From Gallionellaceae bacterium (GTDB lineage: Bacteria; Pseudomonadota; Gammaproteobacteria; Burkholderiales; Gallionellaceae), in contig VBWD01000017.1 in NCBI GenBank assembly GCA_006218055.1, forward strand, positions 1 to 61,102: 61,102 bases of DNA. The letters are read 5' to 3'. The notes beneath the pieces are model-generated. The model was not told the origin of the DNA and ran no database searches. It saw nothing but the letters and a program-made list of their open reading frames with translations. Below are positions 27,946 to 39,118 of this stretch, in pieces. Position 1 is the first letter of the stretch. Every line of letters begins with the position of its first letter. The position numbers and the translations under genes were made by a program.

Positions 27946-30900
27946 ATGCTGAGGCCCACACTTCGACATACCGCACGTGGTGCAAAGCATGTTGGGCGTT
28001 TTACGCGGTGGGCGCTAATGCTGCTCGCAGTGGTTGGCGCAAGCGTGTTATTGCTATTGCGCTACGTCGTTTTGCCGGACATCGAGCGTTATCACGCTGA
28101 CATCGTTGCGGCATCCAGTCGAGCCCTCGGGCGTGCAGTCGAGATCGGGCGCATCGAGGCGGATTGGAACGGGCTGCGTCCACGATTGTTGTTGTCGGAT
28201 GTGAAGGTGTTGGATGCGCGCGGTCAAGTTGCGGTGGAGCTACCACGCTTACACAACACAGTGGCATGGAGTACGCTCATCGCGGGCGAGTTGCGATTCC
28301 ACAGCCTAGAGCTGGCATCTCCCGACCTGTTGGTGCGCCGAGATATTCAGGGAAAGATATTCATCGCAGGCATCACTGCCGACGCGCAGGCAGGTGTCAC
28401 TTCAGATGCGAGTACGTCCGATTGGTGGCTGCGTCATTCCAACATCATCGTTCATGGCGGACACATCGTTTGGCAAGACGATATGCGAGCGAAACCACCG
28501 CTTGAGTTCAATGATGTGGAATTGCGCATCTTCAATCGCGGCGAACGACATCGCTTCGCTTTGCATACGCTGGTCGCCACCAAGCAAGCGTCACGTGTCG
28601 ACTTGCGCGGCGATTTATATGGGGACAGCTTCACTAATCTGCATGAGTGGCAAGGCGAACTCTTTGCGCAACTCGATGATGTCGATGTGACGGACTGGGG
28701 GCAATGGTTCGTCTTGCCGCAGTCTGTTAAGAGTGGTGCCGGAAAAGCGAGGGTCTGGCTGGGGTTGTCGCGCGGCGAGATAGATCGAGCAGATGTGGAT
28801 GTCGATCTGCATGATGTGAACGTCAAACTGGCGGAAGATTTGCCGCGACTTGAGATGCCCAGTCTCAGAGGCAGATTGGCGTGGGCACACGATGGGGAGG
28901 GTTTGGCTATTGGGACCAAAGGGTTGGCGCTACGACTGCGTGATGGGTTCGTACTCAAGCCCACCGATATCGCGATCCAATATTCCCCTAAACAAGGATA
29001 CCGCTCTGCCTCGGGGGATGTGAGCGCCAATGCACTTGAACTGTCCGACATCAACACCTTGCTCGCCTATTTTCCGCTCGAAGGCGATTTGAAGCGGCGA
29101 CTTGTCGCACTGGCCCCGCAGGGCAAGATAAATGATCTGCATGCGAGTTGGCAGGGTGATCTCGAGCGACTTTCGCAGTATCGCGTGCAGGCTAGATTCG
29201 CCGATGTAGGTATCCGCCAAGTGGGTGATCGACCCGGATTCTCAGGGTTGACGGGCGAAGTCGAGGGAAATGACCGAGCGGGGACTTTGCGGCTCAGGAG
29301 TCGCAATCTAAAGATGCAAGCGCCAGGTTTCATGGCCGAACCGTTGGCGCTGACCCAAGCTGACGCGCGATTGGATTGGCAACGCAACGGGCGCGGCTGG
29401 GAATTGAAACTGAATGAAACCCATCTGCGCAATGAAGACCTTGAGGGTACGGTCACCGGCGGGTACCAGATCGATGACGGCCCGGGCATTGCCGACCTCA
29501 CGATCAATCTGAAACATGCATCAGTGAAACATGCCGCACGCTACATTCCCATGCATGCCTTCAATGACGCGACCTATCACTTTTTGCAGACCGGCCTGCA
29601 AGAGGGTGATGCCGACTCCTTCGTGATGCGTGTGCGGGGCGATTTACGTAACTTCCCCTTCCCTGACAGCAAGGACGGTCTGTTCAAAATCGAAGCCAAG
29701 GCGAAGGATGTCGCTATCGAGTTCGACACCGGCTGGCCGCGCATCGAACATGCGCAAGCGAATCTACTCATCCAAGGACGGCGACTCGAAGTGCATGCCG
29801 CCAAGGCGATGACGGCGGGTGCGGCTTTGCAGAATGTGAAGGTCGTATTGCCCGATACCTTGGCGGATGCACTGGTGATGGAGGTGAATGGTGAGGCGGC
29901 GGATACGACGCAACATTGTCTGGATTACATCCGCAAAAGTCCGGTCAGCGGCTACCTCGATGGCTATACCGATGGGTTCCGCGCCGTGGGTGATGGTGTG
30001 CTCAAACTGCGTCTCGATATTCCGATGGATGGAGAAGCGCCTGCCAAAGTCTTAGGCAGTTACCGCTTCAGCAACAACGAGGTCGATCTGGGGGCGAGCG
30101 TGCCTTTGCTGAAGAATGCCTCGGGCGAGCTTTCGTTCACGAATAGCTCGCTGCAAGCAAACAACTTGCAGGCACAGATACTGGGTGGTCCGGCGCGTAT
30201 CTCATTGAAAAGTGAGAACGGTGTGTTGCTCACCCAAGCGTCGGGCAAGCTCGATGCGGATAGTTTGCCGAAGACATATCGCTACCCTTTGTTGCGGCAC
30301 CTGCATGGCACGGCTGAATGGTCGACTGAAGTCAGGGTGAAGGATCGATTGGCAGATGTGGTGGTGACTTCCGATCTGCAGGGGTTGTCGTCTGACCTCC
30401 CGCTGCCGTTCAGCAAGAAGGCGGCAGAGAAGAGATCGCTACGTTTCGAACAAAGAGACATCAATGCCAAGCGCGATGTCCTCAGTCTGCGCTATGCGGA
30501 TGTGATCAACGCAGAGCTGATGCGCACCTCTGTAGTGGCGGGTAAGTGGGACATCAAACGCGGAAGTGTGATGTTGGGCGCGGCACGCAAGGTTTCGCGA
30601 GCGGAGGGTATCTTGATTGCGGGCGATATCCCCGAGTTTGCATTGGAGGGATGGAGCGGCTGGTCTGATTTCCCCAGCGGCGAAGGTGTGCAGCCGAACA
30701 TATCCAACATCGACTTGACAGTGGGCAAGGTGCATGGCTTTGGCAACACAATCCATCAATTGAACATTCGAGGCAGTGGCCGTAACGGATTGATCAGCAC
30801 GCGTTTGGCATCGAGAGAGTTGAACGGAGACCTCATCTGGCAGCCGCAAGACCAAGGTCGGTTGTTGGTACGTCTGAAGAGCGCGATGCTGGGTGAAGGT

Positions 30901-31779
30901 GGAAGTGAAAGCGCCGCGCCGGTAGCAGCTAAAGTGCAGGCAGTAACCGTACGAGAGCAGAGTGGTTTACCCGAGATCGACGTGGCGATCGAAAAGCTCA
31001 CCTGGAAAGGCCGCCCACTCGGGCGTTTGGAGATGCTGCTGATTGGTGATGGGAGTGATGTGGTAATGCAGAACCTGCGTCTGACCAACCCTGACGGTGT
31101 GTTCAGTGCGACAGGGAAGTGGAGCGCGGCGACCGATAAGACCCAGCTCAACGCCAAGTTGGAGATCACCAATGCAGGCAAGATCATGTCGCGCTATGGC
31201 TACTCGGAAGGATTCAAGGATGGAAGCGGCACTTTGGAGTCTGATCTGACTTGGAATGGTTCCCCTGCTGATTTCAACTATGGCAGCTTGGATGGCAAGC
31301 TCAAGTTGAAGACGGGCAAGGGACGTTTCTTGCAGGTCAATCCAGGGGCAGCCAAATTGCTGGGTGTATTGAGCCTGCAATCCTTGCCCAAGCGTATCGG
31401 ACTTGATTTCACCGACGTGATCAGCCCCGGCTTCGAGTTCGACAGCATCGTGGGCGAAGCCTCCATTGAGCACGGACTACTCAAGACCAACGATTTCAAG
31501 ATGACGGGGGCGGCGGCGCGCATCACCCTCAATGGGCAGGTCGATCTGGAGCGCGAGACGCAGAACCTCAAAGTGCGTGTATTGCCGACCATCGGTGACA
31601 ACGTCTCCCTGCTTTCATTCGCGGCAGGTCCTGCGGTCGGTGTCAGTGTTTTGCTAGCCAACAAAATATTGCGCGATCCTCTCGATAAGCTGGTAGCGTT
31701 TGACTACAATGTGAGCGGCAGTTGGGCAGATCCCAAAGTGGAGAGATTGGGACAGACCAAAGCGCAGCCAGCACCCTAA
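27946..31779 (+). CDS. yhdP: YhdP family AsmA-like envelope protein
   Basis: A 1277-residue protein with one N-terminal membrane span (about residues 22-42, ALMLLAVVGASVLLLL) and a very long periplasmic part with many beta-strands. The C-terminal AsmA-like region (GDNVSLLSFAAGPAVG, then KILRDPLDKLVAFDYNVSGSW) identifies the YhdP group. In E. coli YhdP, TamB and YdbH carry phospholipids to the outer membrane. It is transcribed away from glnE; the 113 bases between hold the promoter region but no other gene. The downstream nitrilase and tldD are the usual neighbours of yhdP in beta- and gamma-proteobacteria. Confidence 0.92.
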   Translation: MLRPTLRHTARGAKHVGRFTRWALMLLAVVGASVLLLLRYVVLPDIERYHADIVAASSRALGRAVEIGRIEADWNGLRPRLLLSDVKVLDARGQVAVELPRLHNTVAWSTLIAGELRFHSLELASPDLLVRRDIQGKIFIAGITADAQAGVTSDASTSDWWLRHSNIIVHGGHIVWQDDMRAKPPLEFNDVELRIFNRGERHRFALHTLVATKQASRVDLRGDLYGDSFTNLHEWQGELFAQLDDVDVTDWGQWFVLPQSVKSGAGKARVWLGLSRGEIDRADVDVDLHDVNVKLAEDLPRLEMPSLRGRLAWAHDGEGLAIGTKGLALRLRDGFVLKPTDIAIQYSPKQGYRSASGDVSANALELSDINTLLAYFPLEGDLKRRLVALAPQGKINDLHASWQGDLERLSQYRVQARFADVGIRQVGDRPGFSGLTGEVEGNDRAGTLRLRSRNLKMQAPGFMAEPLALTQADARLDWQRNGRGWELKLNETHLRNEDLEGTVTGGYQIDDGPGIADLTINLKHASVKHAARYIPMHAFNDATYHFLQTGLQEGDADSFVMRVRGDLRNFPFPDSKDGLFKIEAKAKDVAIEFDTGWPRIEHAQANLLIQGRRLEVHAAKAMTAGAALQNVKVVLPDTLADALVMEVNGEAADTTQHCLDYIRKSPVSGYLDGYTDGFRAVGDGVLKLRLDIPMDGEAPAKVLGSYRFSNNEVDLGASVPLLKNASGELSFTNSSLQANNLQAQILGGPARISLKSENGVLLTQASGKLDADSLPKTYRYPLLRHLHGTAEWSTEVRVKDRLADVVVTSDLQGLSSDLPLPFSKKAAEKRSLRFEQRDINAKRDVLSLRYADVINAELMRTSVVAGKWDIKRGSVMLGAARKVSRAEGILIAGDIPEFALEGWSGWSDFPSGEGVQPNISNIDLTVGKVHGFGNTIHQLNIRGSGRNGLISTRLASRELNGDLIWQPQDQGRLLVRLKSAMLGEGGSESAAPVAAKVQAVTVREQSGLPEIDVAIEKLTWKGRPLGRLEMLLIGDGSDVVMQNLRLTNPDGVFSATGKWSAATDKTQLNAKLEITNAGKIMSRYGYSEGFKDGSGTLESDLTWNGSPADFNYGSLDGKLKLKTGKGRFLQVNPGAAKLLGVLSLQSLPKRIGLDFTDVISPGFEFDSIVGEASIEHGLLKTNDFKMTGAAARITLNGQVDLERETQNLKVRVLPTIGDNVSLLSFAAGPAVGVSVLLANKILRDPLDKLVAFDYNVSGSWADPKVERLGQTKAQPAP

Positions 31780-31815
31780 CCATAACGTTCAATCCCGAAT
31801 AGGAAGCCGTTGACC

Positions 31816-32673
31816 ATGTCCTCGCTCGATAACACCCAAACCCGTATCGCCGCACAACAGAATGCATTCAAGGTCGCCGCCATCCAGATGGCATCAGGCC
31901 CCAATGTGGAAGGCAATCTGAATGAAGCGCGACGACACATCGCCAAGGCGGTAGAGCAAGGTGCGAAGTTGGTCGTGTTGCCAGAGTTCTTTGCCATCAT
32001 GGGCATGGATGAGCAAGACAAACTCAAGGTGCGTGAGCAGGCGGGGCAAGGCAACATCCAACAGTTCCTTAGTGAGACCGCACGCAAACATAAGATATGG
32101 TTGGTGGGTGGATCTATCCCTTTGGTGGGGAACTCACCCGACAAGGTGCGCAACAGCTGCTTGGTGTATGACGAGAATGGCGCGCAAGTCGCACGTTACG
32201 ACAAGATCCATCTGTTCAACCTGACCTTGGGTAACGAAGCCTACAACGAAGCGCAGACCATCGAGGCGGGTAACCAAGTTGTGGTGGTCGATAGCCCGTT
32301 TGGCCGTATCGGGTTGGCGGTATGCTACGACTTGCGCTTCCCCGAGCTGTTCCGTGCCATGAAAGATGTGGACATCATTGTGTTACCCGCCGCATTCACC
32401 GCGACTACGGGCAAGATGCATTGGGAACCTTTAGTGCGTGCACGTGCCATCGAGAATCTTTCCTACTTCATCGCCGCAGCCCAAGGCGGCTACCACGTCA
32501 ATGGACGCGAGACGCACGGCCATAGCATGATCGTTGATCCGTGGGGGCGCATCCTGGATGAGCTGCAACGCGGTTCAGGCGTGGTTGTCGCTGACGTCAA
32601 TCCAAACTATCAAGCCAGTCTGCGCAAGAGCCTGCCTGCGCTGACACACCGCACACTGTCCTGCGCTCCATGA
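31816..32673 (+). CDS. Carbon-nitrogen hydrolase (Nit/NIT1-like amidase)
   Basis: A nitrilase-superfamily amidase of 285 residues with the complete Glu-Lys-Cys triad in LPEFFA, KIHLFN and [11 protein letters not shown]. It resembles NIT1-type enzymes that hydrolyse deaminated glutathione as metabolite repair; that assignment is inferred from the motif context and position. I prefer ATG 31816, with GGAAG 9 bases upstream, to a TTG two codons earlier. It follows yhdP and overlaps tldD by ATGA. Confidence 0.88.
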   Translation: MSSLDNTQTRIAAQQNAFKVAAIQMASGPNVEGNLNEARRHIAKAVEQGAKLVVLPEFFAIMGMDEQDKLKVREQAGQGNIQQFLSETARKHKIWLVGGSIPLVGNSPDKVRNSCLVYDENGAQVARYDKIHLFNLTLGNEAYNEAQTIEAGNQVVVVDSPFGRIGLAVCYDLRFPELFRAMKDVDIIVLPAAFTATTGKMHWEPLVRARAIENLSYFIAAAQGGYHVNGRETHGHSMIVDPWGRILDELQRGSGVVVADVNPNYQASLRKSLPALTHRTLSCAP

Positions 32674-34106
32674 GCGGCGTGATGCAACTGGCGCAGCGTG
32701 CGCTACTCACCGCGCACGGCTTGGAGCCGCATCATCTGGAAGGTATCTTTGGCAAGATGTCGGCACATCGTGTCGATTACGCCGATCTCTATTTCCAATA
32801 CAGCCGCGCCGAGAGTTGGTCGCTGGAAGAAGGCATCGTCAAGTCTGGCAGTTTTCACATCGATCAAGGTGTCGGTGTGCGTGCCGTGAGTGGCGAGAAG
32901 ACCGCGTTCGCCTATTCCGACGACATCACCCTCAACGCCTTGGAAGATGCTGCATTGGCGACACGTGCTATCGCGCGCCAAGGGGGCAATCAAACAGCAA
33001 AGCATTTGCGAGCAGGCAAGGCACGCCAACTCTATTTGCCACACGACCCTATTGCCACCTTGAAGGCTGACCAAAAAGTCGCCTTGCTAGAAAAATTAGA
33101 ACGCATCGCGCGTTCACTCGATCCCCGTGTCACGCAAGTGATGGCGAATCTATCGGGTGAATATGATGTGGTGTTAGTGGCACGCAATGATGGATTGATG
33201 AGCGCCGACATCCGACCTTTGGTGCGTCTCTCCTTGCAGGTCATCGTTGAAGGTGATGGGCGTCGTGAGCAAGGTTCATCCGGTGGTGGCGGCCGTTTCG
33301 GCTACGACTATTTCACGGAAGATAAACTACAAAAATATGCGCAGGAAGCAGTGCATCAGGCAGTCACCAATCTTGATGCGCGTCCCGCTCCCGCAGGCAA
33401 TATGACCGTCGTGTTGGGCAGTGGCTGGCCGGGTATCTTGTTGCACGAGGCTGTCGGTCACGGCTTGGAAGGTGACTTCAATCGCAAGGGAAGTTCAAGT
33501 TTCTCCGGACGTATCGGCGAGCGTGTTGCCGCGAAAGGGGTCACCGTCGTGGACGATGGCACCATCAAGGATAGACGCGGTTCACTCAATATCGATGACG
33601 AAGGCAACCCTACGCAACGCACCGTGCTGATCGAAGACGGCATCCTGCGGGGTTATCTGCAAGACAGCATGAACGCGCGCTTAATGAAGACGAAAGTGAC
33701 GGGCAATGCACGCCGCGAATCGTTCGCGCATCTTCCCATCCCGCGCATGACCAACACCATGATGCTCAATGGAGATAAGACGCACGAAGAGATCATCGCC
33801 TCGGTGAAGCATGGTCTGTATGCAGCCAACTTCGGTGGTGGCCAAGTGGATATCACCAGTGGCAAGTTTGTGTTCTCCACCACCGAGGCTTACATGATCG
33901 AGGATGGCAAGATCACCTATCCGGTTAAGGGGGCAACGTTGATTGGTAACGGTCCGGAAGCGATGAATCGCGTGAGCATGATCGGTAACGATATGGCACT
34001 CGATCCCGGTGTGGGGACTTGCGGTAAAGAGGGGCAGAGCGTACCCGTGGGGGTGGGCCAACCCACGGTGCGTATTGATGGATTGACGGTGGGCGGGACA
34101 GCCTAA
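32670..34106 (+). CDS. tldD: Metalloprotease TldD
   Basis: The large subunit of the TldD/TldE protease, which trims unfolded peptides and in E. coli matures microcin B17 and degrades the CcdA antitoxin. The zinc motif is [11 protein letters not shown] at about residue 259, with a later cysteine in [13 protein letters not shown]. At 478 residues the length is normal. It is translationally coupled to the nitrilase gene. The partner gene tldE/pmbA is not in the window. Its end overlaps by four bases with the convergent hemerythrin gene. Confidence 0.95.
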   Translation: MSGVMQLAQRALLTAHGLEPHHLEGIFGKMSAHRVDYADLYFQYSRAESWSLEEGIVKSGSFHIDQGVGVRAVSGEKTAFAYSDDITLNALEDAALATRAIARQGGNQTAKHLRAGKARQLYLPHDPIATLKADQKVALLEKLERIARSLDPRVTQVMANLSGEYDVVLVARNDGLMSADIRPLVRLSLQVIVEGDGRREQGSSGGGGRFGYDYFTEDKLQKYAQEAVHQAVTNLDARPAPAGNMTVVLGSGWPGILLHEAVGHGLEGDFNRKGSSSFSGRIGERVAAKGVTVVDDGTIKDRRGSLNIDDEGNPTQRTVLIEDGILRGYLQDSMNARLMKTKVTGNARRESFAHLPIPRMTNTMMLNGDKTHEEIIASVKHGLYAANFGGGQVDITSGKFVFSTTEAYMIEDGKITYPVKGATLIGNGPEAMNRVSMIGNDMALDPGVGTCGKEGQSVPVGVGQPTVRIDGLTVGGTA

Positions 34107-34498
34107 TTCGATCGTTGCACAGGCTCGCTTGTGTGAGCCGATAGAAACCTCGCCGTGATGAAATCCCTTGTGTTGACGTGCTTGACGAACCAGTCAGCCA
34201 ACTCCGTTTCAATATAGCCCAGCATGAGCGGAATCTCGCGGTTTTTTTGCCATTGCTCGATTCGGTAAGAGAGTTTCTTTACCACCCGATCATGCTCAGC
34301 TTTGTGCGCGTCGTAGGGTTTGAATCCCGCTGTGTGCATAGCCTGTTCTTCAGCGGAGAACTGCGCTTCGATGTGGCGCAGAAATGCAAAGAGCTTCGCG
34401 TCGATTTCCTCATGTGGGGCACCTTGATCGAATAGCGCCATCACTTCCTCACGTAGGGTGACGAACGGCGTGTGGTCGAACAGCTTGGTCGTATCCAT
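34103..34498 (-). CDS. Bacteriohemerythrin-like protein with one altered iron ligand
   Basis: A 131-residue four-helix protein of the hemerythrin family. Expected di-iron ligands are present in LFDHTPF (His), AEE (Glu), AHKAEHD (two His) and KHVNTRD (His, Asp). The family's HF-x-x-E motif reads AQFSAEE, so the ligand His is Gln (codon CAG). It may bind one iron or none, or sense rather than carry oxygen. It lies 7 bases after its paralogue and is probably co-transcribed. Its stop overlaps the tldD end on the other strand. Confidence 0.82.
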   Translation of the reverse strand: MDTTKLFDHTPFVTLREEVMALFDQGAPHEEIDAKLFAFLRHIEAQFSAEEQAMHTAGFKPYDAHKAEHDRVVKKLSYRIEQWQKNREIPLMLGYIETELADWFVKHVNTRDFITARFLSAHTSEPVQRSN

Positions 34499-34505
34499 GA
34501 CGAGC

Positions 34506-34904
34506 TTATTGGGGGCGTTGTGCCGCGATGAATCGCGCGGTGACGAAATCCATGGTGCTGACGTGATTGACGAACCAGTCCCCTACGTTTTTATCTAGCC
34601 ATTCGCGCAAGGCATCCATATCTCTGTCTTGTTTCCAACGCGTCACCCGTGCAGCCATATCCGCCAGAACGGCATCGTGCTCCCCTTTGTGGACAGGGAA
34701 AGGCGGGAAGCTCACTTCGTGCATAAGGCGTTCTTCTTCCGCGAAATGATGTTGGGTATGGTCGAACAGTTCGTTTAGTGACGTATCCACTTCGTCGTTA
34801 GGTGAGCCAGAGGTCAATAGGCTTAGCAGCTTCTCGCGCAAGGAAATGAATTCGGCATGGTCTCTGTTCATGAAATCTAGTGCCACTTGCGGATAGTTCA
34901 ACAT
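34506..34904 (-). CDS. Bacteriohemerythrin
   Basis: A 132-residue hemerythrin-fold protein with a full ligand set: His in NRDHAEF, His and Glu in HHFAEEE, two His in VHKGEHD, and His/Asp in NHVSTMD. Such proteins bind O2 at a carboxylate-bridged di-iron site and are used for oxygen supply, storage or sensing, which would suit a microaerophile. AAGGA lies 6 bases before ATG. It is the first gene of the pair and is divergent from ribF; the 60-base gap must hold both promoters. Confidence 0.88.
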   Translation of the reverse strand: MLNYPQVALDFMNRDHAEFISLREKLLSLLTSGSPNDEVDTSLNELFDHTQHHFAEEERLMHEVSFPPFPVHKGEHDAVLADMAARVTRWKQDRDMDALREWLDKNVGDWFVNHVSTMDFVTARFIAAQRPQ

Positions 34905-34948
34905 GGTCTTTCCTTGGTTTGTGTCGGTCTGGGCATCTGTTCTTTCGG

Positions 34949-34954
34949 TATAAT
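34949..34954 (+). promoter_or_regulatory. Possible -10 box of ribF
   Basis: TATAAT 10 bases before the ribF ATG. No good -35 hexamer is visible at the usual distance. If used, transcription would start about four bases before the ATG, giving an almost leaderless message. Confidence 0.45.
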
Positions 34955-34964
34955 CGCGCCCGAT

Positions 34965-35849
34965 ATGCAGATTCTACGCGGACTTTATTCCCCAGACACG
35001 AACCCAGTCGCAATCACCATCGGAAACTTCGATGGTGTGCATCTGGGTCATCAGACATTGCTCGACGAATTGCGTGCTGTTGCGCAACAACGTGGATTGA
35101 AGACCGCCGTGGTCATCTTCGAGCCGCATCCGCGTGAGTTCTTCACGCCACAACAAGCGCCGGTGCGCTTGACCAGTCTGCGTGAGAAGTTGGAACAATT
35201 TCGTGAGATAGGTGTGGATAGGGTGCATGTGTGTCGTTTCAACGCACGCTTCGCCAAAATGTCAGCGGCAGATTTTGTCCATGCTTTATCGGAGAAGATG
35301 CATGCCAAGTTCGTGTTGATCGGTGACGATTTTCGTTTTGGCAGCGGGCGCGTCGGCGATTTTGCCCTGATGGAGAAGGTCGGTTTGCAGCGTGGATTCG
35401 ATGTGCGTGCGATGCACAGCGTGTTGCATGACGGTGTGCGTGTCTCCAGCACGGCAGTCCGTGCTGCGTTGGCTGATGGAAAGATCCGCTTGGCACGTGG
35501 CTATCTTGATCGCCGGCGCAAGCTGGGATTTCCAACAGCGAACTTGCAGCTGAAGCACAACCAACCGCCGCTCAAAGGCATCTATGTGGTCGAGGTGCAT
35601 TCGGATGGGTTGGGCGTGTTGCAGGGCGTGGCCAGTCTGGGTGTTCGTCCAACCGTGAAGCAAGATGCGAAGCCGGTGTTGGAAGTGCATCTGTTCGAGT
35701 TCGACAGGCAGATCTATGGCAGACATCTGCGCGTGGAGTTCTTAGAGAAGTTGAGGGACGAGGAGAAGTATCCAAGTCTGGAAGCGCTGACGCGGCAGAT
35801 CGCGTTAGATGTTGAAAATACAAAAAAATGGTTTAGAGAACATGAGTGA
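34965..35849 (+). CDS. ribF: Bifunctional riboflavin kinase / FAD synthetase
   Basis: Converts riboflavin to FMN and FMN to FAD. The N-terminal adenylyltransferase domain has [14 protein letters not shown] and the later RVSSTAVR; the C-terminal kinase domain has GFPTANLQL and the acidic [12 protein letters not shown] start it at ATG 34965 (MQILRGL), giving 294 residues; the open frame extends further upstream but only into the hemerythrin 5' region. It overlaps the ileS start by 8 bases. The order ribF-ileS-lspA-ispH is conserved in proteobacteria. Confidence 0.94.
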   Translation: MQILRGLYSPDTNPVAITIGNFDGVHLGHQTLLDELRAVAQQRGLKTAVVIFEPHPREFFTPQQAPVRLTSLREKLEQFREIGVDRVHVCRFNARFAKMSAADFVHALSEKMHAKFVLIGDDFRFGSGRVGDFALMEKVGLQRGFDVRAMHSVLHDGVRVSSTAVRAALADGKIRLARGYLDRRRKLGFPTANLQLKHNQPPLKGIYVVEVHSDGLGVLQGVASLGVRPTVKQDAKPVLEVHLFEFDRQIYGRHLRVEFLEKLRDEEKYPSLEALTRQIALDVENTKKWFREHE

Positions 35850-38649
35850 CGACAAGAAAAAATATCCGCTAAATCTCCCTGACACCATCTTTCCGATGCG
35901 TGGGGACATGGCCAAGCGTGAGCCGCTGATGCTCGCGCAGTGGCAAACGCAACAGCGTTACCAGCGTATCCGTGCGGCAGCCAAAGGACGTAAAACGTTC
36001 ATCCTGCACGATGGTCCGCCGTATGCGAACGGCGACATCCACATCGGTCATGCGGTGAACAAGGTGTTGAAGGACATCATCATCAAGAGCAAGACTTTGA
36101 GTAATTTTGATGCGCCCTATGTGCCGGGCTGGGATTGCCACGGACTGCCTATCGAATTGCAGGTGGAAAAGAAACACGGCAAGGCCATCCCACCCTCACA
36201 GTTCCGCGAACTGTGTCGTGAATACGCGAAGGAGCAGGTCGAGCGTCAGAAGAAGGACTTCATCCGTTTGGGTGTGTTGGGTGATTGGGACAAACCTTAT
36301 CTCACCATGGATTTCAAGACTGAAGCCGACATCATCCGTGCACTCGGCAAGATCCACGGGCGCGGTTTCCTGTACCAAGGCCGCAAACCGGTTAACTGGT
36401 GTCTGGATTGCCAATCCGCTTTGGCCGAGGCCGAGGTGGAATATGAAGACAAAGTATCGACAGCCATCGATGTCGGTTTCGAGGTTAAAGATGTCGAAGC
36501 CGTAAGCAAGGCGTTCGGCGTTTCGCTACCTGCCAGTGCCAAGGTGTATGCCGTCATTTGGACGACAACGCCTTGGACGCTTCCTGCCAATCAAGCAGTG
36601 AGCGTACATCCAACGCTGCAATACGATCTGGTTCGCACCGAGAAGGGCTATCTCATCCTCACCGCTGATCTGGTCGAGGCCTGTCTGAAGCGTTACCAAT
36701 TGGGCGGTAGCAACGACCGAGGCGACGGCATCGCGGCGACTTGTTATGGCAGCGCCTTGGAAGGCCTGCCTTTGCAGCATCCATTCCAAGACCGCATCGT
36801 GCCCATCATCTGTGGCGAGCACGTCACGCTAGAAGCAGGTACGGGATTGGTGCATACCGCGCCCGCGCACGGTGTGGACGACTACGTGGTCGGTCAAAAA
36901 TACAGTCTGCCGAATGATAATCCTGTGGGCGATGACGGTAAGTTCATCTCCACGACACCCGCTGTCGGCGAGACTCCGTTGGCGGGTGTATTCGTGTGGA
37001 AGGCGAACGACATCGTGTTGCAAGCGATGCAAGTCAGTGGTCATTTGCTGCATCAGGAAAAACTCAAACACAGCTATCCGCATTGCTGGCGCCACAAGAC
37101 GCCCATCATCTTCCGTTCCACACCGCAGTGGTTCATCGGTATGGAGCAGGGCGACAAGAAGTCGCTGCGCTCTTTGGCGAACAAGGCGGTCGATGCGACG
37201 GCATTCTTCCCCTCTTGGGGACGTGCACGCCTGGAGGCGATGATCAAGAATCGTCCCGACTGGTGCGTGTCGCGCCAGCGTAGTTGGGGCGTGCCGATGA
37301 CCTTCTTCGTACACAAAGAGACGATGCAATTGCATCCAAGGACGTCGGAGTTGTTGGAGCAGATCGCCAAGCTGGTTGAAAAATCCGGTATCGAGGCGTG
37401 GTTCAGTCTGAACAGTGTCGACCTGTTGGGTGAAGATGCGGCGCATTACCGCAAGCTGTCTGACACGCTGGACGTGTGGTTCGATTCGGGTGCGACGCAC
37501 TATGCGGTGTTGGCGAAACGCGAAGGGCTGCGTTCTCCAGCGGACTTATATCTGGAAGGTTCCGACCAGCATCGCGGCTGGTTCCAATCGTCCTTGCTGA
37601 CCGGTTGTGCCATCAATGATCGTGCGCCTTACGATGCCTTGCTCACGCACGGTTTCGTGGTGGATGGTCACGGCCACAAGATGTCGAAGTCCAAAGGCAA
37701 CGTGGTCGCACCGCAAAAGATCTTCGACACCATGGGCGCGGACATCCTGCGTCTGTGGACGGCTTCTACTGACTATTCCGGTGAGTTGACCATCTCGGAC
37801 GAGATCCTGAAACGTGTGGTGGAAAGCTATCGCCGCATCCGTAACACCTTGCGCTTCTTGCTAGCGAATATCGCTGACTTCGATGCCAAGCGCGATGCGC
37901 TGCCGGTTGATCAATGGTTGGAGATCGACCGTTATGGACTGTCGCTTTCACAGAAGTTGCAAGACGAGATGTGTGCCGATTACGAACGCTATGAGTTCCA
38001 TTTTGCCGTGCAGAAGTTGTTGGCGTTCTGCTCGGAAGATCTAGGTAGTTTCTATCTGGATATTTTGAAAGACCGTCTCTACACCGCTGGCGAGAATTCA
38101 AAAGCACGTCGTTCCGCACAGAACGCGCTGTATCACATCACCCAATCGCTCTCGCGTTTGATCGCACCAATCTTGAGCTTCACGGGCGAAGAGGTATGGA
38201 CGACGTTGACGGGCAAGGATGATGTGAGCGTGTTCGAACAGCTATGGTATGAGATGCCTGCCTCTGGATTGAAGGGTGATGCAGTGAGTGCATGGGCCGA
38301 TATCCGTGCGGTGCGCGAGCAAGTGAACAAGAAGTTGGAAGAGCAACGCACCGCAGGTGCGATCGGTTCCGCGTTGCAGGCCGAAGTGGATGTGTACGCC
38401 TCCAAGGCCACCTTTGAATTGCTATCGCGTTTGGGCGATGACTTGCGTCTGGTGTTCATCACCTCACGTGCGAACGTACATCTGCGCGAAGGTGAGTTGG
38501 AGATCAAAGTCACCCCAAGTGTCCATGCCAAGTGTGATCGTTGCTGGCACTACCGCTCGGATGTGGGAAGCGATATCGAACATCCAACCTTGTGCGGACG
38601 TTGCGTGAGCAACTTGTTTGGTGCTGGTGAGACACGCCGTCATGCTTAA
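35842..38649 (+). CDS. ileS: Isoleucine-tRNA ligase
   Basis: Charges tRNA-Ile. Class I signatures are HIGH (in [10 protein letters not shown]) and KMSKS (in HKMSKSKGN). The C-terminal zinc finger is CDRCWHYR ... CGRC. The CP1 editing region contains [13 protein letters not shown] and the expected [12 protein letters not shown] 35842 ([10 protein letters not shown]) is chosen, with AGAGA just upstream, giving 935 residues, normal for the bacterial type. It overlaps ribF and lspA by 8 bases each, so the three are probably translated together. Confidence 0.97.
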   Translation: MSDDKKKYPLNLPDTIFPMRGDMAKREPLMLAQWQTQQRYQRIRAAAKGRKTFILHDGPPYANGDIHIGHAVNKVLKDIIIKSKTLSNFDAPYVPGWDCHGLPIELQVEKKHGKAIPPSQFRELCREYAKEQVERQKKDFIRLGVLGDWDKPYLTMDFKTEADIIRALGKIHGRGFLYQGRKPVNWCLDCQSALAEAEVEYEDKVSTAIDVGFEVKDVEAVSKAFGVSLPASAKVYAVIWTTTPWTLPANQAVSVHPTLQYDLVRTEKGYLILTADLVEACLKRYQLGGSNDRGDGIAATCYGSALEGLPLQHPFQDRIVPIICGEHVTLEAGTGLVHTAPAHGVDDYVVGQKYSLPNDNPVGDDGKFISTTPAVGETPLAGVFVWKANDIVLQAMQVSGHLLHQEKLKHSYPHCWRHKTPIIFRSTPQWFIGMEQGDKKSLRSLANKAVDATAFFPSWGRARLEAMIKNRPDWCVSRQRSWGVPMTFFVHKETMQLHPRTSELLEQIAKLVEKSGIEAWFSLNSVDLLGEDAAHYRKLSDTLDVWFDSGATHYAVLAKREGLRSPADLYLEGSDQHRGWFQSSLLTGCAINDRAPYDALLTHGFVVDGHGHKMSKSKGNVVAPQKIFDTMGADILRLWTASTDYSGELTISDEILKRVVESYRRIRNTLRFLLANIADFDAKRDALPVDQWLEIDRYGLSLSQKLQDEMCADYERYEFHFAVQKLLAFCSEDLGSFYLDILKDRLYTAGENSKARRSAQNALYHITQSLSRLIAPILSFTGEEVWTTLTGKDDVSVFEQLWYEMPASGLKGDAVSAWADIRAVREQVNKKLEEQRTAGAIGSALQAEVDVYASKATFELLSRLGDDLRLVFITSRANVHLREGELEIKVTPSVHAKCDRCWHYRSDVGSDIEHPTLCGRCVSNLFGAGETRRHA

Positions 38650-39118
38650 GCGTTGGCTGTTGGTGGCGGTTGTCGTCATCGTCCTCGACCAGTTGAGCAA
38701 AGCGGCGATCAGCAACCACTTCGTCTATGGCGAGAGCATGGCGGTCACGTCGTTCTTCAATCTCGTATTGGCACACAACACCGGGGCGGCATTCAGTTTC
38801 TTGAGTGACGCGGGCGGTATCCAACGCTGGATCTTCACCCTCATCGCCATCGTTGCTTCGGTGTGGATAGTGTGGCTCTTGCGCAAACATCAAACTGAGA
38901 AGTTGTTCAGCTTCGCATTGGCCTTCATCCTCGGTGGTGCGATAGGTAATCTCATCGACCGCATCGCTTACGGTTATGTGGTGGACTTCCTCGATTTCTA
39001 TTGGGGTGCTTACCACTTCGCCGCTTTCAATGTGGCGGATTCCGCCATCACCTGCGGTGCGGTGTTGATGATCTTGGATAGCTTCAAAGGAAAGAAAAAT
39101 GGAACTGCTGCTAGCTAA
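38642..39118 (+). CDS. lspA: Lipoprotein signal peptidase (signal peptidase II)
   Basis: Cleaves prolipoprotein signal peptides before the lipid-modified cysteine, in the inner membrane. Four membrane spans; the catalytic aspartates lie in GNLIDR and NVADSAIT. From ATG 38642 (MLKRWLL) the protein has 158 residues. The gene overlaps ileS by 8 bases and ispH by 20. The FKBP-type gene fkpB, often found between lspA and ispH, is absent. Confidence 0.96.
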   Translation: MLKRWLLVAVVVIVLDQLSKAAISNHFVYGESMAVTSFFNLVLAHNTGAAFSFLSDAGGIQRWIFTLIAIVASVWIVWLLRKHQTEKLFSFALAFILGGAIGNLIDRIAYGYVVDFLDFYWGAYHFAAFNVADSAITCGAVLMILDSFKGKKNGTAAS

